From the NCBI GenBank assembly GCA_027483785.1, contig JAIXTU010000035.1, positions 1 to 7,472 on the forward strand: a stretch of DNA of 7,472 nt, written 5' to 3'. Position 1 is the first letter of the stretch; each line of letters opens with the position of its first letter. The translations under genes were made by a program, and so were the position numbers. The DNA is from Flavobacterium sp. (GTDB lineage Bacteria; Bacteroidota; Bacteroidia; Flavobacteriales; Flavobacteriaceae). Positions 7,271 to 7,472 of this stretch are shown in pieces. A model generated the notes under the pieces. It was given only the letters and a program-made list of their open reading frames with translations. It was not told where the DNA came from and did no database searches.

Positions 7271-7472
7271 ATGAAAGTATACTATTTAATACTCGCTTTA
7301 ATCACAGTAAGTATTTCTTCATCATCATGTGGCGATAAGTCGACTGTAACAGCCGAAACTCCAACGCCTATTTCTGACGAAGAACTGCTAACAAAAGCAC
7401 AACGCGACGCCTTTAAGTACTTTTGGGATCTTGCTGAAGTAAATTCAAAACTCGCTCGTGAACGCTTCCACA
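7271..7472 (+). CDS. Glycoamylase-like (GH144-type) glycoside hydrolase lipoprotein, 3' truncated
   Basis: Only the first 67 codons are inside the window, and the frame is open to the end. The start ATG 7271 gives a lipoprotein signal peptide, MKVYYLILALITVSISSSSC, with cysteine 20. A short linker rich in T, P and E follows. Residues 44-66 (QRDAFKYFWDLAEVNSKLAR, then ERF) match the well-known opening of the glycoamylase-like domain (Pfam PF10091), whose usual form is close to QRDTFRYFWDFAHP...GLARERS. Characterised members in CAZy family GH144, such as the Chitinophaga pinensis enzyme, are endo-acting beta-1,2-glucanases that release mainly sophorose. The catalytic residues lie beyond the window, so activity cannot be judged here. 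Its position after susCD and a LamG lipoprotein fits the enzyme of this PUL, although the terminator before it points to a separate transcript. Family call good; exact substrate tentative. Confidence 0.8.
   Translation, partial: MKVYYLILALITVSISSSSCGDKSTVTAETPTPISDEELLTKAQRDAFKYFWDLAEVNSKLARERFH

Overview
The window reads as one polysaccharide utilization locus (PUL) from a low-GC Bacteroidota genome, most likely of the Flavobacteriia type. The reasons are the tandem SusC/SusD pair, lipoprotein signal peptides with the cysteine near residue 20-22, the lack of Shine-Dalgarno sequences before the starts, a TTG-N19-TAnnTTTC promoter close to the Bacteroidota consensus, and a membrane-bound regulator that joins propeller/Y_Y_Y sensing to a LuxR-type helix-turn-helix. 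The genus cannot be told from the sequence.

Layout, all on the + strand. Positions 1-1386 hold the 3' part of the regulator gene; the frame is open from base 1, so the gene begins before the window. Positions 1387-1616 are an AT-rich control region with 11-bp phased repeats, a good candidate promoter and a 16-bp palindrome. Next come a SusC-type TonB-dependent transporter (1617-4595), a SusD-type glycan-binding lipoprotein (4606-6063, gap of 10 bases) and a LamG-fold lipoprotein (6097-6999, gap of 33 bases). A strong intrinsic terminator (7020-7048) closes this unit. A 222-base spacer with its own repeats follows, and then the first 67 codons of a lipoprotein whose start matches the glycoamylase-like family that includes GH144 (7271 to the window end).

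How the genes probably work together: the SusD-like and LamG lipoproteins would bind a glycan at the cell surface, the SusC-like protein would import oligosaccharides using TonB energy, and the GH144-like enzyme would cleave the glycan. Characterised GH144 enzymes act on beta-1,2-glucan and release mainly sophorose, so a beta-1,2-glucan or related beta-glucan is the best guess for the substrate. This is inference from a truncated N-terminus. The regulator would sense a sugar in the periplasm and activate the susC promoter directly. The SusC-like protein has no N-terminal STN signalling domain, which argues against sigma/anti-sigma control.

The gene types are familiar. The less usual points are the phased repeat abutting the susC -33 element, the terminator that separates the binding/transport genes from the enzyme gene, and the uncharacterised LamG lipoprotein.
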